Shown one piece after another: positions 9,299 through 17,345 of a stretch of DNA of 64,000 nucleotides. Made by a program: the position numbers and the translations under genes. The notes under the pieces are model-generated. The model had not been told where the DNA came from and ran no database searches. It saw only the letters and a list, made by a program, of their open reading frames with translations. Each line of letters begins with the position of its first letter. Position 1 is the stretch's first letter. The stretch covers positions 1-64,000 of the forward strand of contig JAUYOG010000024.1 in NCBI GenBank assembly GCA_030695945.1. The letters run 5' to 3'. The DNA is from Ramlibacter sp. (GTDB lineage Bacteria > Pseudomonadota > Gammaproteobacteria > Burkholderiales > Burkholderiaceae_C).

Positions 9299-10255
9299 TC
9301 ATTGGTGCCTCAGCCGCGGGTTGGCGACGATGCCGCAGACGTCGGCCAGCATCACCAGGATCAGGTAGGCCGCGCAGAAGATCATGGCGCAGGCCTGCAC
9401 CAGCGGCATATCGCGCTGGGCCACGCCGTCCACCATGAGTTTGGCGATGCCCGGGTAATTGAAGATCACCTCGATGATGATCACGCCGCCCAGCAGGTAG
9501 GACAGGCTCAGCGCCACCGCGTTGGCGATGGGGCCGATGGCGTTGGGCAGCGCATGGAACAGCACGGCGCGGGCGGCGGACGCGCCCTTCAGGCGCACCA
9601 TCTCGATGTAGGCCGCGGCCAGCTGGTCGATCACGGCGGCGCGCGTCATGCGCATCATCTGCGCCATGATCACGCTGCCCAGGCTGAGCACCGGCAGCGC
9701 GAAGGAGCGCAGCATCTCGCCGGGCGAGGAAACGTCCACCTCGTACGAGAGCGCCGGCAGCCATTTCAGCTGGACGGCGAACACCAGCACCGCCAACGTG
9801 GCCACCAGGAATTCCGGGACCGAGACCACGGCAACGCTGGTCATGCTGGTAAAGCGGTCGAACGCCGAGCCGCGCCACAGGGCGCACAGGATGCCCAGGC
9901 CCAGGGCCAGCGGCACGGCGAAGGCGGTCGTGACCGCGGCGAGCAGCAGCGAGTTGGGCAGGCGGCTGGCGATCGCCTCGTCCACCGGCATGCCGGTGAC
10001 CACGGACTTGCCCGGGTCTCCCGTGACGATGCCGCCCAGCCAGTCGAAGTAGCGCAGCACCGCGCTGCGGTCCAGCCCCATCTCGTGGCGCAGGGCCTTC
10101 ACAGCTTCGGGCGTGGCGTCCTGTCCCAGCTGCTCCTCGGCCGCGTCGCCGGGCAGCACAGCGGTGATGGCGAACACCAGCACCGACACCGCCAGCAGCG
10201 AGCCCAGCCCGGCCACGATGCGGCCCGCCACCATTTTCGCAATGGTCAGATTCAT
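9299..10255 (-). CDS. ABC transporter permease (DppB/OppB type)
   Basis: A 318-residue membrane protein beginning with a transmembrane helix (residues about 12-32), then the periplasmic loop typical of DppB proteins (VLPGDAAEEQLGQDATPEAVKAL; MGLDRSAVLRYFDWL) and five further helices. The coupling loop is around VRLKGASAARAVLFHALPNA. It pairs with the downstream DppC-like permease. The gene follows its binding-protein gene after a 175-base spacer containing two stem-loops. Confidence 0.88.
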   Translation of the reverse strand: MNLTIAKMVAGRIVAGLGSLLAVSVLVFAITAVLPGDAAEEQLGQDATPEAVKALRHEMGLDRSAVLRYFDWLGGIVTGDPGKSVVTGMPVDEAIASRLPNSLLLAAVTTAFAVPLALGLGILCALWRGSAFDRFTSMTSVAVVSVPEFLVATLAVLVFAVQLKWLPALSYEVDVSSPGEMLRSFALPVLSLGSVIMAQMMRMTRAAVIDQLAAAYIEMVRLKGASAARAVLFHALPNAIGPIANAVALSLSYLLGGVIIIEVIFNYPGIAKLMVDGVAQRDMPLVQACAMIFCAAYLILVMLADVCGIVANPRLRHQ

Positions 10256-10344
10256 GGCATTTGCTCCGTTTCGAGGGCCACCGCGGAACCGGCTTTGCCG
10301 GGCCGCTGGTGGCGCCCCCTTGAGGGGGCTGAGAGGCCGCGGCT

Positions 10345-10368
10345 CCAGACCTGCCTGCGCAGGTCTGG
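10345..10368. repeat. Perfect stem-loop, 10-bp arms
   Basis: CCAGACCTGC (10345-10354), a CTGC loop and GCAGGTCTGG (10359-10368) form a strong hairpin in the spacer between the binding-protein and permease genes. There is no U-tract, so an mRNA-stabilising or attenuating element is more likely than a full terminator. The surrounding GC-rich spacer resembles intergenic repeat material found in Burkholderiales. Confidence 0.65.
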
Positions 10369-10382
10369 ACGGCCTCGAAGAG

Positions 10383-10401
10383 TCACTGCCTCTGGCAGTG
10401 A
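10383..10401. repeat. Second stem-loop, 8-bp arms
   Basis: TCACTGCC (10383-10390), a TCT loop and GGCAGTGA (10394-10401). With the neighbouring hairpin it lies just after the stop of the binding-protein gene. This is a common place for structures that keep binding-protein mRNA more abundant than permease mRNA. Confidence 0.6.
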
Positions 10402-10430
10402 CACCTCGCCGAAGGCGCTTCGGGGGTGGT

Positions 10431-12050
10431 TCATGATTCCAGCCAGACGTGTTCGGCGAAGCTGGAGCCCATCATCCCGCCGAGCGGGATGGGACTGAGG
10501 CCCTTGAGCTTCTTGTTGTGGCCGTCCAGGCTGGAGAGGAACATCGGAATGCCGATGCCGCCTTCGTTGTGGATCATGACCTGCATGTCGGCGTACATCT
10601 GGGTGCGCTTGGCCTGGTCGGTTTCGCCGCGCGCGGCCACCAGCAGCTGGTCGAACTTCTCGTTCTTCCAGCCGGACTCGTTGGTGGGGGAGTCGGACTT
10701 GAAGAACAGGGTCAGGGCCAGGTCGGCGTTGGGGCGCGTGTTGATGTTGCCGAAGCTGACCGGGTGCCTCATCCAGTGCTGCGACCAGTAGCCGTCGGCC
10801 GGCATGTTGCGCACCTCCAGGTTCAGGCCGGCCTGCCGCGCCGCATGCTGCAGCACCAGGGCCATCTCCACCGAGCTGGTGGCGGCCGTCGAGGCCACCA
10901 CGGGAATCGTGGCGCTCCCCAGGTTGGCTTTCTGCAAATGCCACTTCGCCTTCTCGGGATCGTAGGGGCGCTGCTTCAGGCCCTTGAAGAAGAAGCGGTT
11001 CGCCGGATTGATGGGCTGATCGTTCGCCACGACGCCACGGCCCAGCTGGATGGACTTGAGCATCTGCTCGCGGTTGAACAGCAGCTTCATGGCCTGCACG
11101 AAATCCGGGTTGCTGCCGGGGCCGCCATCGCGCCGCATGATGAGGTCGGTGTACGAGACGCCCTTGGTCTCGAAGATCGCGTGCTTGCTGCTGCCATTCA
11201 CGCGGTCGACCGAGCGCGGGTTGACCCGGGCGATCAGATCCAGTTCGCCAGCCAGCAGCGCGTTGATGCGCGCCGTCTCGTCGCTGATGCCCACGTGCTC
11301 GATCTCGTCCAGGTAAGGCCGGTTGGGCTTCCAGTAGTTGTCGTTGCGCACGGCGATCACGCGCACGCCCGGCTTGAACTCCTTGAGCTTGTAGGGGCCG
11401 GTGCCGATGCCGGCGTTGAAGTCGGTCGTGCCGTCCTTGACGATGTGGAAGTGGTAGGTGCCCAGGATCACGGGCAGGTCGGCATTGGGTGACGTCAGCC
11501 GGAACGTCACCTCGTTGGGGCCCGTGGCGGTCACCTCCTCGATCTGGTCGGCCAGGACTTTCGCCTTGGATCCGGTCGCCGGGTTCTTGTGGCGCATCAT
11601 GGAGAACACCACGTCGGCCGGCGTGAGCGGCTTGCCGTCGTGGAAGGTGACGCCCTTGCGCAGCTTGAACACCCAGGTCTTGGCGTCCTTGGTGCTGAAC
11701 TCCTCGGCCAGTTGGGGCTGCGGTGTCAGGCTCCCGTCCAGGTAGGTCAACCCGTTGTAGAACATGAAGCCGCGGGAATAGTCGGTGCCGTTGCCCTGCT
11801 TGGCCGGATCCAGGGTGTCGCTCACCCCGGAGGTGGCTTCGGCGACCTTGATGCGGCCGCCGCGACGCGGCGTCTGTGCCTGCGCTGTGGTCGCGACGCC
11901 CGCGATGCTGCCGGCCAGAACCGCCTGCATGCCGCCGGCCGTCAACATGGCCAATACATCGCGCCGGCTCGCGCCGCGCTGCAACGCACCCAGGATGCGT
12001 GTGCTCTCTTCAGGGCCGATCAGGCCGTTCAGCTGCTTGTTATTTGCCAT
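10431..12050 (-). CDS. ABC transporter substrate-binding protein (DppA/OppA family), Tat-type signal; paralogue 1
   Basis: The 539-residue periplasmic protein has a twin-arginine signal (SRRDVLAML, Arg29-Arg30), a hydrophobic core and a cleavage region TAQAQTPRRGG. The mature part shows the SBP_bac_5 family pattern: SDTLDPAKQGNGTDY, TWVFKLRKGVTFHDGKPLTPADV, GTGPYKLKEFKPG and LLFNREQMLKS. A 20-residue segment (IGPEESTRILGALQRG) precedes the twin arginines and is shared with two paralogues. It is the first subunit of the complete transporter (permeases and ATPase follow). Three close paralogues at 40827, 46403 and 49974 lack transporter genes of their own. The ligand is unknown; a peptide- or opine-like amino compound fits the neighbours. 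Confidence 0.88.
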   Translation of the reverse strand: MANNKQLNGLIGPEESTRILGALQRGASRRDVLAMLTAGGMQAVLAGSIAGVATTAQAQTPRRGGRIKVAEATSGVSDTLDPAKQGNGTDYSRGFMFYNGLTYLDGSLTPQPQLAEEFSTKDAKTWVFKLRKGVTFHDGKPLTPADVVFSMMRHKNPATGSKAKVLADQIEEVTATGPNEVTFRLTSPNADLPVILGTYHFHIVKDGTTDFNAGIGTGPYKLKEFKPGVRVIAVRNDNYWKPNRPYLDEIEHVGISDETARINALLAGELDLIARVNPRSVDRVNGSSKHAIFETKGVSYTDLIMRRDGGPGSNPDFVQAMKLLFNREQMLKSIQLGRGVVANDQPINPANRFFFKGLKQRPYDPEKAKWHLQKANLGSATIPVVASTAATSSVEMALVLQHAARQAGLNLEVRNMPADGYWSQHWMRHPVSFGNINTRPNADLALTLFFKSDSPTNESGWKNEKFDQLLVAARGETDQAKRTQMYADMQVMIHNEGGIGIPMFLSSLDGHNKKLKGLSPIPLGGMMGSSFAEHVWLES

Positions 12051-12132
12051 GGTTGACTCCTAGTAGTGGGATAAAGTCATTGGAGCACCGGGCGACCGGG
12101 GATATGTCTCGATCACGCGGGGGCGCTCGGTT

Positions 12133-12146
12133 AAAACTGCGGTTTT
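12133..12146. promoter_or_regulatory. Candidate operator AAAACTGCGGTTTT upstream of binding protein 1
   Basis: AAAAC and GTTTT arms enclose TGCG, about 83 bases before the binding-protein start. Read on the minus strand it holds AACCGCAG, also found before three other genes of this system (near 12941, 48123 and 52915). A binding site is inferred, not shown. Confidence 0.45.
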
Positions 12147-12183
12147 GCGGACGGCCGGCGGCATGGTGTGCGGCGGGCCGCGC

Positions 12184-12852
12184 TCACAGGCCTACCAGGG
12201 CGGGCAGCCCGTTGATGTCGCGGATCTCGGCGAAGCTCCATGCATCGTCGGGCCTGGGCTCATGGCCGCGGTTGACGAACACCTTGTTCACGATACCCAG
12301 GTTCTGGGCAGGGAAAACGTCGTAACGCGGGTTGGCCGACACGTGCAGGACGTCCTCGGGCGCACAGCCGAGCTGGTCCAGCATGTACTCGAACGCCTGC
12401 AGGCGCGGCTTGTACGCGCCGGCATCCTGCGCGGTGTAGATCTTGTGGAACGGCGCCTGCAGCTTGGCCACGTTGTGATGGATCTGCTCGTTCATGGCGT
12501 TGGACAGGATCACCAGCGGGATCTTCTTGGCGATGCGGGTGAGCGCGTGCGGCACATCCGCGTGCGGGCCCCAGGTCGGCACGGCGTCGTAGACCCGCTT
12601 CGCGTCTTCGTCGCGGTAGGTGAGGCCGTGGCGCTTGCAGGTGCGCTGCAGGGCCGACTGGATGATCTGCTGGTAGGGCTTCCAATCGCCCATCACCTCG
12701 TCGAAGCGGTAGTCGGCGAAGTCCTTGGCGAACAGGCGCATCTTCTCCGGCGGCAGCTGGCCTTCGTAGATGTCATAGGCCATCTGGTGCATGGGGAAAT
12801 AGGTCAGCGTACCGTAGCAGTCGAAGGTGATGTACTTGGGGCGGAAGGTCAT
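12184..12852 (-). CDS. HAD-superfamily hydrolase, haloacid-dehalogenase type II-like; paralogue 1
   Basis: The 222-residue cytoplasmic protein has the four HAD motifs: FDCYGTL with the nucleophile Asp9, VILSNAM, the lysine region AYKPRLQAFEYML, and LHVSANPRYDVFPAQNLG. The start at ATG 12852 is preceded by AAGGAG, and the paralogue at 42474 starts identically (MTFRPKYITFDCYGTL). The fold covers L-2-haloacid dehalogenases and phosphatases; the real substrate is unknown. It is the first gene of the transporter operon. The same HAD-then-binding-protein order recurs at 43142-40827, so the pair was probably duplicated as a unit. Confidence 0.82.
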   Translation of the reverse strand: MTFRPKYITFDCYGTLTYFPMHQMAYDIYEGQLPPEKMRLFAKDFADYRFDEVMGDWKPYQQIIQSALQRTCKRHGLTYRDEDAKRVYDAVPTWGPHADVPHALTRIAKKIPLVILSNAMNEQIHHNVAKLQAPFHKIYTAQDAGAYKPRLQAFEYMLDQLGCAPEDVLHVSANPRYDVFPAQNLGIVNKVFVNRGHEPRPDDAWSFAEIRDINGLPALVGL

Positions 12853-12931
12853 GGAAGCGTCTCCTTGGAAGGGTGGTGTAAAGCTCAGGCGGGGCCGCCG
12901 GCGCCATGCAATGAATGCTATTGAAGCGCCG

Positions 12932-12946
12932 CCGCAGATGCTGCGG
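12932..12946. promoter_or_regulatory. Palindrome CCGCAG-ATG-CTGCGG in divergent promoter region
   Basis: Perfect six-base arms with a three-base centre, 80 bases before the HAD gene (minus) and 107 before the dehydratase gene (plus). The same palindrome, followed by GGTT(G/A)TGCGCC and preceded by ATGAATGCTAT at a similar distance, occurs at 48114-48128 upstream of another binding protein. It is a good operator candidate. Confidence 0.55.
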
Positions 12947-13052
12947 TTGTGCGCCGCTTGCGCACCGTTCATGCCGAATGCCCGCGCCTAAACGGCAGAT
13001 CAATTCCGGGGCAAGGGGGTACCATGACTTCGATTCATTCAGAGGGGATTTG

Positions 13053-14810
13053 ATGGGCAATGACGACTCAACGCGCGGCCGGCCGCTGCGCAGCGCACGC
13101 TGGTTCCGCAAGGACGATCTCCCCGGCTTTGTGCACCGTTCCACGCTGGCCGCGGCCGGGTGGAGCCGCGAAGACCTCATGACGCGCCCTGTCGTAGGCA
13201 TCCTCAACACCTGGTCCGATATCAACCCGTGCAATTCCAACCTGCGCGCGCTCGCGCAGGAAGTCAGGACGGGAATCCTCGAGGCCGGAGGCATCCCGTT
13301 CGAGGCGCCGCTGATGTCGCTCAGCGAAAACATCATCAAGCCGACCTCGTTTCCGTTCCGCAACCTGCTGGCGATGGAGGCGGAGGAATGCATACGCGCC
13401 CACCCCTTCGATGCGGTGGTGCTGCTCGGGGGCTGCGACAAGACGCAACCGGCGCTCATGATGGGCGCGGCCAGCGCCGGCGTCCCCTTCATCTTCCTGG
13501 CCAGCGGCCCGGCGACGCCGCGCTCCATGACCGGCGGCGACCTGGGCAACGCCACGGGCGTGTGGCGCCTGGTGGACAGCCTGCGGGCCGGCAAGGTGTC
13601 CCAGTGCGAGTTCGCCGCGTTTGAGCGCAGCATCATGGGGACACCGGGGCATTGCGCCGAAATGGGCACCGCGTCCACCATGGCGGCCATCGGCGAAGCC
13701 CTGGGCGTGGCGCTGCCCGGCAGCAGCATGGTTCCGGCGGTGGACGGCCGCCGCAACCAGATCGCGCGTGAAGTGGGCCGCCGCAGCGCCCGCATGGCGG
13801 GCGAAGGAGGCCCTCGCCCCCACGAGATCCTCGACGCGAGGGCCTTCGACAACGCCATCACCCTGCTGTGCGCGGTCGGTGGTTCAACCAACACCATCAT
13901 CCACCTGCTGGCGCTGGCCGGCCGCGTGGGCGTGCCGCTGACGCTGGACCGCTTCGACGAGATCGCGCGCCGCGTGCCGCTGATTTCGAACGTGCAGCCC
14001 GCCGGCGAGCACCTGACCGAGCGGCTCATGATGGCGGGCGGCGTGCCGGCCCTGCTCAAGACGCTCGCGCCGCTTCTGCACCTGGACGCGCGCACGGTCG
14101 ACGGGCGCACCCTCGGGGAGGTCATAGCAACCGCCGAGGTCACCGATCCCGACGTGATCCGCCCGCTGGACAAGCCCGTGAAGCCCGGCGAGCCGCTGGT
14201 CGTGGTCAAGGGCAACCTCGCGCCCGACGGCGCCGTGATGAAGACCTGCGCAGCCGACCCCAAGCTGCTGCGCCACCGCGGCCGCGCGGTGGTGTTCGAG
14301 GACGTGCAGACGATTGCCGACCGCATCGACGACCCGGCCCTGGGCATCGACGAGAACAGCGTGCTGATCCTGCGCAACGCCGGCCCCGTGGGCGCTGCGA
14401 TGCCGGAATGGGGCATGTTGCCGATCCCGCGCAAACTGATGGAGCGCGGTGTGCGCGACATGTTGCGCATCTCGGACGCGCGCATGAGCGGCACCGGCTA
14501 CGGGGCCGCGGTGCTGCACGTCTCACCCGAAGCCGCCGTCGGCGGGCCGCTCGCGCTGGTGCGCGACGGCGACATCATCGAGCTTGACGTTGCCGCGCGT
14601 CGCTTGGAGCTGTGCGTCGCACCGGAAGAGCTGGAGCGCCGGCGCAAGGAGTGGCAAGCGCCGCCGGGCACGCACCAGCGCGGCTACCGCAAACTCTACG
14701 ACCAGCACATCGAACAGGCACACCTGGGCTGCGATTTCGACTTCCTCCGGGGAGCGGACGAAGACACCCTGCCCGAAGGACTCTTCGACGGCTGGGTCGG
14801 AGGCTGGTAG
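13053..14810 (+). CDS. IlvD/Edd-family dehydratase (sugar-acid or dihydroxy-acid dehydratase)
   Basis: The 585-residue enzyme removes water from a 2,3-dihydroxy acid to give a 2-oxo acid, using an iron-sulfur cluster. Cluster-ligand cysteines lie in DINPCNSN (Cys60), LGGCDKTQ (Cys128) and TPGHCAEMGTAS (Cys201). The C-terminal part has RISDARMSGTGYGAAVLHVSPE, with the conserved SDARMSG. The start ATG 13053 has AGAGGGG upstream. The length matches arabonate/xylonate-type dehydratases rather than pure IlvD. It is followed five bases later by a hydroxyacid reductase gene and then an aldehyde dehydrogenase, an arrangement typical of sugar-acid degradation. This suggests that the imported compound carries a sugar-derived chain. 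Confidence 0.85.
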   Translation: MGNDDSTRGRPLRSARWFRKDDLPGFVHRSTLAAAGWSREDLMTRPVVGILNTWSDINPCNSNLRALAQEVRTGILEAGGIPFEAPLMSLSENIIKPTSFPFRNLLAMEAEECIRAHPFDAVVLLGGCDKTQPALMMGAASAGVPFIFLASGPATPRSMTGGDLGNATGVWRLVDSLRAGKVSQCEFAAFERSIMGTPGHCAEMGTASTMAAIGEALGVALPGSSMVPAVDGRRNQIAREVGRRSARMAGEGGPRPHEILDARAFDNAITLLCAVGGSTNTIIHLLALAGRVGVPLTLDRFDEIARRVPLISNVQPAGEHLTERLMMAGGVPALLKTLAPLLHLDARTVDGRTLGEVIATAEVTDPDVIRPLDKPVKPGEPLVVVKGNLAPDGAVMKTCAADPKLLRHRGRAVVFEDVQTIADRIDDPALGIDENSVLILRNAGPVGAAMPEWGMLPIPRKLMERGVRDMLRISDARMSGTGYGAAVLHVSPEAAVGGPLALVRDGDIIELDVAARRLELCVAPEELERRRKEWQAPPGTHQRGYRKLYDQHIEQAHLGCDFDFLRGADEDTLPEGLFDGWVGGW

Positions 14811-14815
14811 ATCCC

Positions 14816-15742
14816 ATGAGCATCCTCTATCGATCCGACGCAGCGCGTGCCGCAGGCTGGGCGAGCTACTTCGCCAGGCACGCGCCGGACCTGGACTTTC
14901 GCATCTGGCCCCATGCGGGCGACCTCAAGGAAGTTGAGTACCTGATCGCATGGCAAGCGCCGCCGGAGTTTCTTACCGAGCTGCCGAACCTGAAGGTGTT
15001 GTTCTCCTCGGGCGCCGGCATCGACCACGTCGACCTGTCCGCCGTGCCGGCGCACATCCCGCTCGTGAGGATGGTAGAGCCCGGCATCATCAACGGCATG
15101 GTCGAGTACGTGAGCCTGGCCGTGCTGGCGCTGCATCGCGACTTTTTCGACTATGTGGCGCAGAAGGCGGCAGGCGTGTGGAACCCGCTCGAGGTGCCGC
15201 CCGCCTCGGCACGAACCATCGGCGTGATGGGCATGGGCAGCCTGGGATGCGCTGTACTGGAGCGGCTGGCGGCGTTCGGCTTCCGGTTGCGCGGCTGGAA
15301 CCGGTCGCCACGCGCCATGGACGGCGTGGAAATTTTCGCCGGCGCCGACCAGTTGCAGCCCTTCCTCGAGGGCTGCGATGTGCTGGTTTGCCTGCTGCCG
15401 CTGACCCCGGCAACCCACGGCATCCTGGACCGCGAGGTCTTCTCGGTGCTGCCGAAAGGGGCGGCGTTGATCAATGTCGGGCGCGGGCCGCATCTCGTGG
15501 ATGCGGATCTGCTGGCTGCGCTGGACTCAGGCCATCTCTCCCACGCGGTCCTCGATGTGACCGACCCCGAGCCCCTGCCGTCCGGGCATCCCTTCTGGGC
15601 GCATCCACGCGTGTTCGTGACACCGCACGTGGCAAGCATGACCCAGCCCGAGACGGCCGCGCCTATCCTGCTCGAGAACATCCGTCGGCATCAGCGCGGA
15701 GAAGCGCTGCAGGGCCGGATCGACCCTGCGCGCGGCTATTGA
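14816..15742 (+). CDS. ghrA: Glyoxylate/hydroxypyruvate reductase A-like 2-hydroxyacid dehydrogenase
   Basis: The 308-residue protein interconverts 2-oxo acids and D-2-hydroxy acids with NAD(P)H. The Rossmann motif is GVMGMGSLGCAVLERLAAFG, followed by GWNRSPR, which suggests NADPH preference. The substrate arginine lies in NVGRGPHLVDADLL, the acid in VTDPEPLPSGHPFW and the catalytic histidine in VTPHVASMTQPETA. The short N-terminal domain fits the GhrA subgroup. It starts five bases after the dehydratase stop, so co-transcription is very likely. It probably reduces a 2-oxo acid arising from the pathway. Confidence 0.82.
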   Translation: MSILYRSDAARAAGWASYFARHAPDLDFRIWPHAGDLKEVEYLIAWQAPPEFLTELPNLKVLFSSGAGIDHVDLSAVPAHIPLVRMVEPGIINGMVEYVSLAVLALHRDFFDYVAQKAAGVWNPLEVPPASARTIGVMGMGSLGCAVLERLAAFGFRLRGWNRSPRAMDGVEIFAGADQLQPFLEGCDVLVCLLPLTPATHGILDREVFSVLPKGAALINVGRGPHLVDADLLAALDSGHLSHAVLDVTDPEPLPSGHPFWAHPRVFVTPHVASMTQPETAAPILLENIRRHQRGEALQGRIDPARGY

Positions 15743-15872
15743 ATGACCTCCCATTAAGGACCTCTTGATGTTTGCCTTCTTACGCTTTACCAACCCGGCA
15801 GCATTGCGGCCGATACCCGCTGCCCAGAAAGTCAGCTCAGCACCCTCTACACCGCAACAAAGGATAGTCCCC

Positions 15873-17345
15873 ATGAACATCTCTCTCATTGAGCAGCTCA
15901 CAAGCGCCGGCCGCCTGGATCGCATCTTCATCGACGGTGAGTGGGTCCTGCCCGCCGGGCAAGGCCGGGCCTCCATCATCGACCCATCGACGGAGCAACC
16001 CGTCGCGCAGATCGCGTTGGGAAGTGCTCAAGACGTTGCCGCGGCGGTGGAGGCCGCCCGGCGCGCCTTCGCAACCTGGTCCGTGAGTTCCCCTCAAAGC
16101 AGGGCCGCGCTTCTGGACCGTGTGCACAGCCTGATCCTCGAGCGGGCCGAGTTGTTTGCCCAGGCGATTTCGCTCGAGATGGGCGCTGCCATCGGGTTTG
16201 CGCGCAGCACCCAGGTGCCGGTCGCGGCGGAGCACATCCGCGTGGCCCGCGACATCGTGGGCAGCTATCCGTTCCTCACCCATCGGGGCGACACCGCCAT
16301 CGCGCGCGAGGCCATCGGCGTGTGCGGCCTGATCACGCCCTGGAACTGGCCGCTCTACCAGATCACCGCCAAGGTCGGCCCCGCCCTGGCGGCCGGATGC
16401 ACTGTCGTGCTGAAGCCCAGCGAGCTGTCGCCCCTGAGCGCCCTGCTCTTCGCAGAGGTGATGCACGACGCCGGCGTTCCTGCGGGTGTGTTCAACCTCG
16501 TGAACGGCGAAGGCCCCGAGGTCGGCGCCGCCTTGGCGTCGCACCCCGACGTGGACATGATCTCGATCACCGGCTCTACACGGGCCGGCGTGCTGGTGGC
16601 CCAGGCGGCCGCGGCTACGGTCAAGCGCGTGGCCCAGGAACTCGGCGGCAAGTCGCCCAATGTCATCCTGCCGGATGCGGATCTCGCACGTGCCGTGCCG
16701 GGGGGAGTGGCCGCCGCCTTCCGCAACGTCGGCCAGTCCTGCAGCGCCCCGACCCGCATGATCGTGCCCCGCGAACGCCTCGCGGAGGTCGAGCGTATCG
16801 CGTGCGAAGCGGCATCCGCCCTCGTCGTGGGCGACCCGCGCTCGCCGCAGACCACGCACGGTCCCGTGGCGAACCGTGCCCAGTTCAACCGCGTGCAGGA
16901 AATGATAGGCGCGGGTATCGCCGAAGGCGCGCGCCTCGTCTGCGGCGGCCCCGGCCGGCCGCAAGGCCTGGAGCGCGGTTTCTACGTGCGCCCCACCATC
17001 TTCTCCGGTGTGGACCCGCAGATGCGCATCGCACAGGAGGAGATCTTCGGGCCGGTGCTTTCGATCATCGCCTACGACAGCGTGGACGAGGCCGTGGAGA
17101 TCGCCAACGACACGGTCTATGGCCTGGGCGCGCACGTCCAGGGCCAGGACCTCGCCGCGGCGCGCGCCGTCGCGGCGCGAATCCGTTCCGGGCAGGTCCA
17201 CATCAACTACCCGGCCTGGAACCCCCATGCCCCCTTCGGCGGCTACAAGCGCTCGGGCAACGGACGCGAATACGGGCTGGAAGGCCTGCAGGAGTACCTG
17301 GAGACCAAGGCCATCCTCGGGTTCGGGCAGGAGCAGCCAGCATGA
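15873..17345 (+). CDS. Aldehyde dehydrogenase family protein
   Basis: A 490-residue NAD(P)-dependent dehydrogenase. The proton-relay region TPWNWPLYQITAKVGPALA, KPSELSPLSALLFAE, catalytic Glu in QELGGKSPNV and catalytic Cys in NVGQSCSAPTR are all present. The end reads PFGGYKRSGNGREYGLEGLQEY. ATG 15873 (MNISLIEQ) is chosen because AAGGATAG lies upstream; the same frame is open back to 15765 but gives an unlikely leader. It overlaps the next gene by four bases (ATGA). It resembles the betaine-aldehyde/3-succinoylsemialdehyde group; the exact aldehyde is unknown. Confidence 0.82.
   Translation: MNISLIEQLTSAGRLDRIFIDGEWVLPAGQGRASIIDPSTEQPVAQIALGSAQDVAAAVEAARRAFATWSVSSPQSRAALLDRVHSLILERAELFAQAISLEMGAAIGFARSTQVPVAAEHIRVARDIVGSYPFLTHRGDTAIAREAIGVCGLITPWNWPLYQITAKVGPALAAGCTVVLKPSELSPLSALLFAEVMHDAGVPAGVFNLVNGEGPEVGAALASHPDVDMISITGSTRAGVLVAQAAAATVKRVAQELGGKSPNVILPDADLARAVPGGVAAAFRNVGQSCSAPTRMIVPRERLAEVERIACEAASALVVGDPRSPQTTHGPVANRAQFNRVQEMIGAGIAEGARLVCGGPGRPQGLERGFYVRPTIFSGVDPQMRIAQEEIFGPVLSIIAYDSVDEAVEIANDTVYGLGAHVQGQDLAAARAVAARIRSGQVHINYPAWNPHAPFGGYKRSGNGREYGLEGLQEYLETKAILGFGQEQPA

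Noticed and set aside
12773-14494. 573-codon minus-strand open frame opposite the dehydratase
   Set aside because: Ser/Arg/Pro-rich shadow; the plus strand encodes a full IlvD/Edd protein with all three cluster cysteines.
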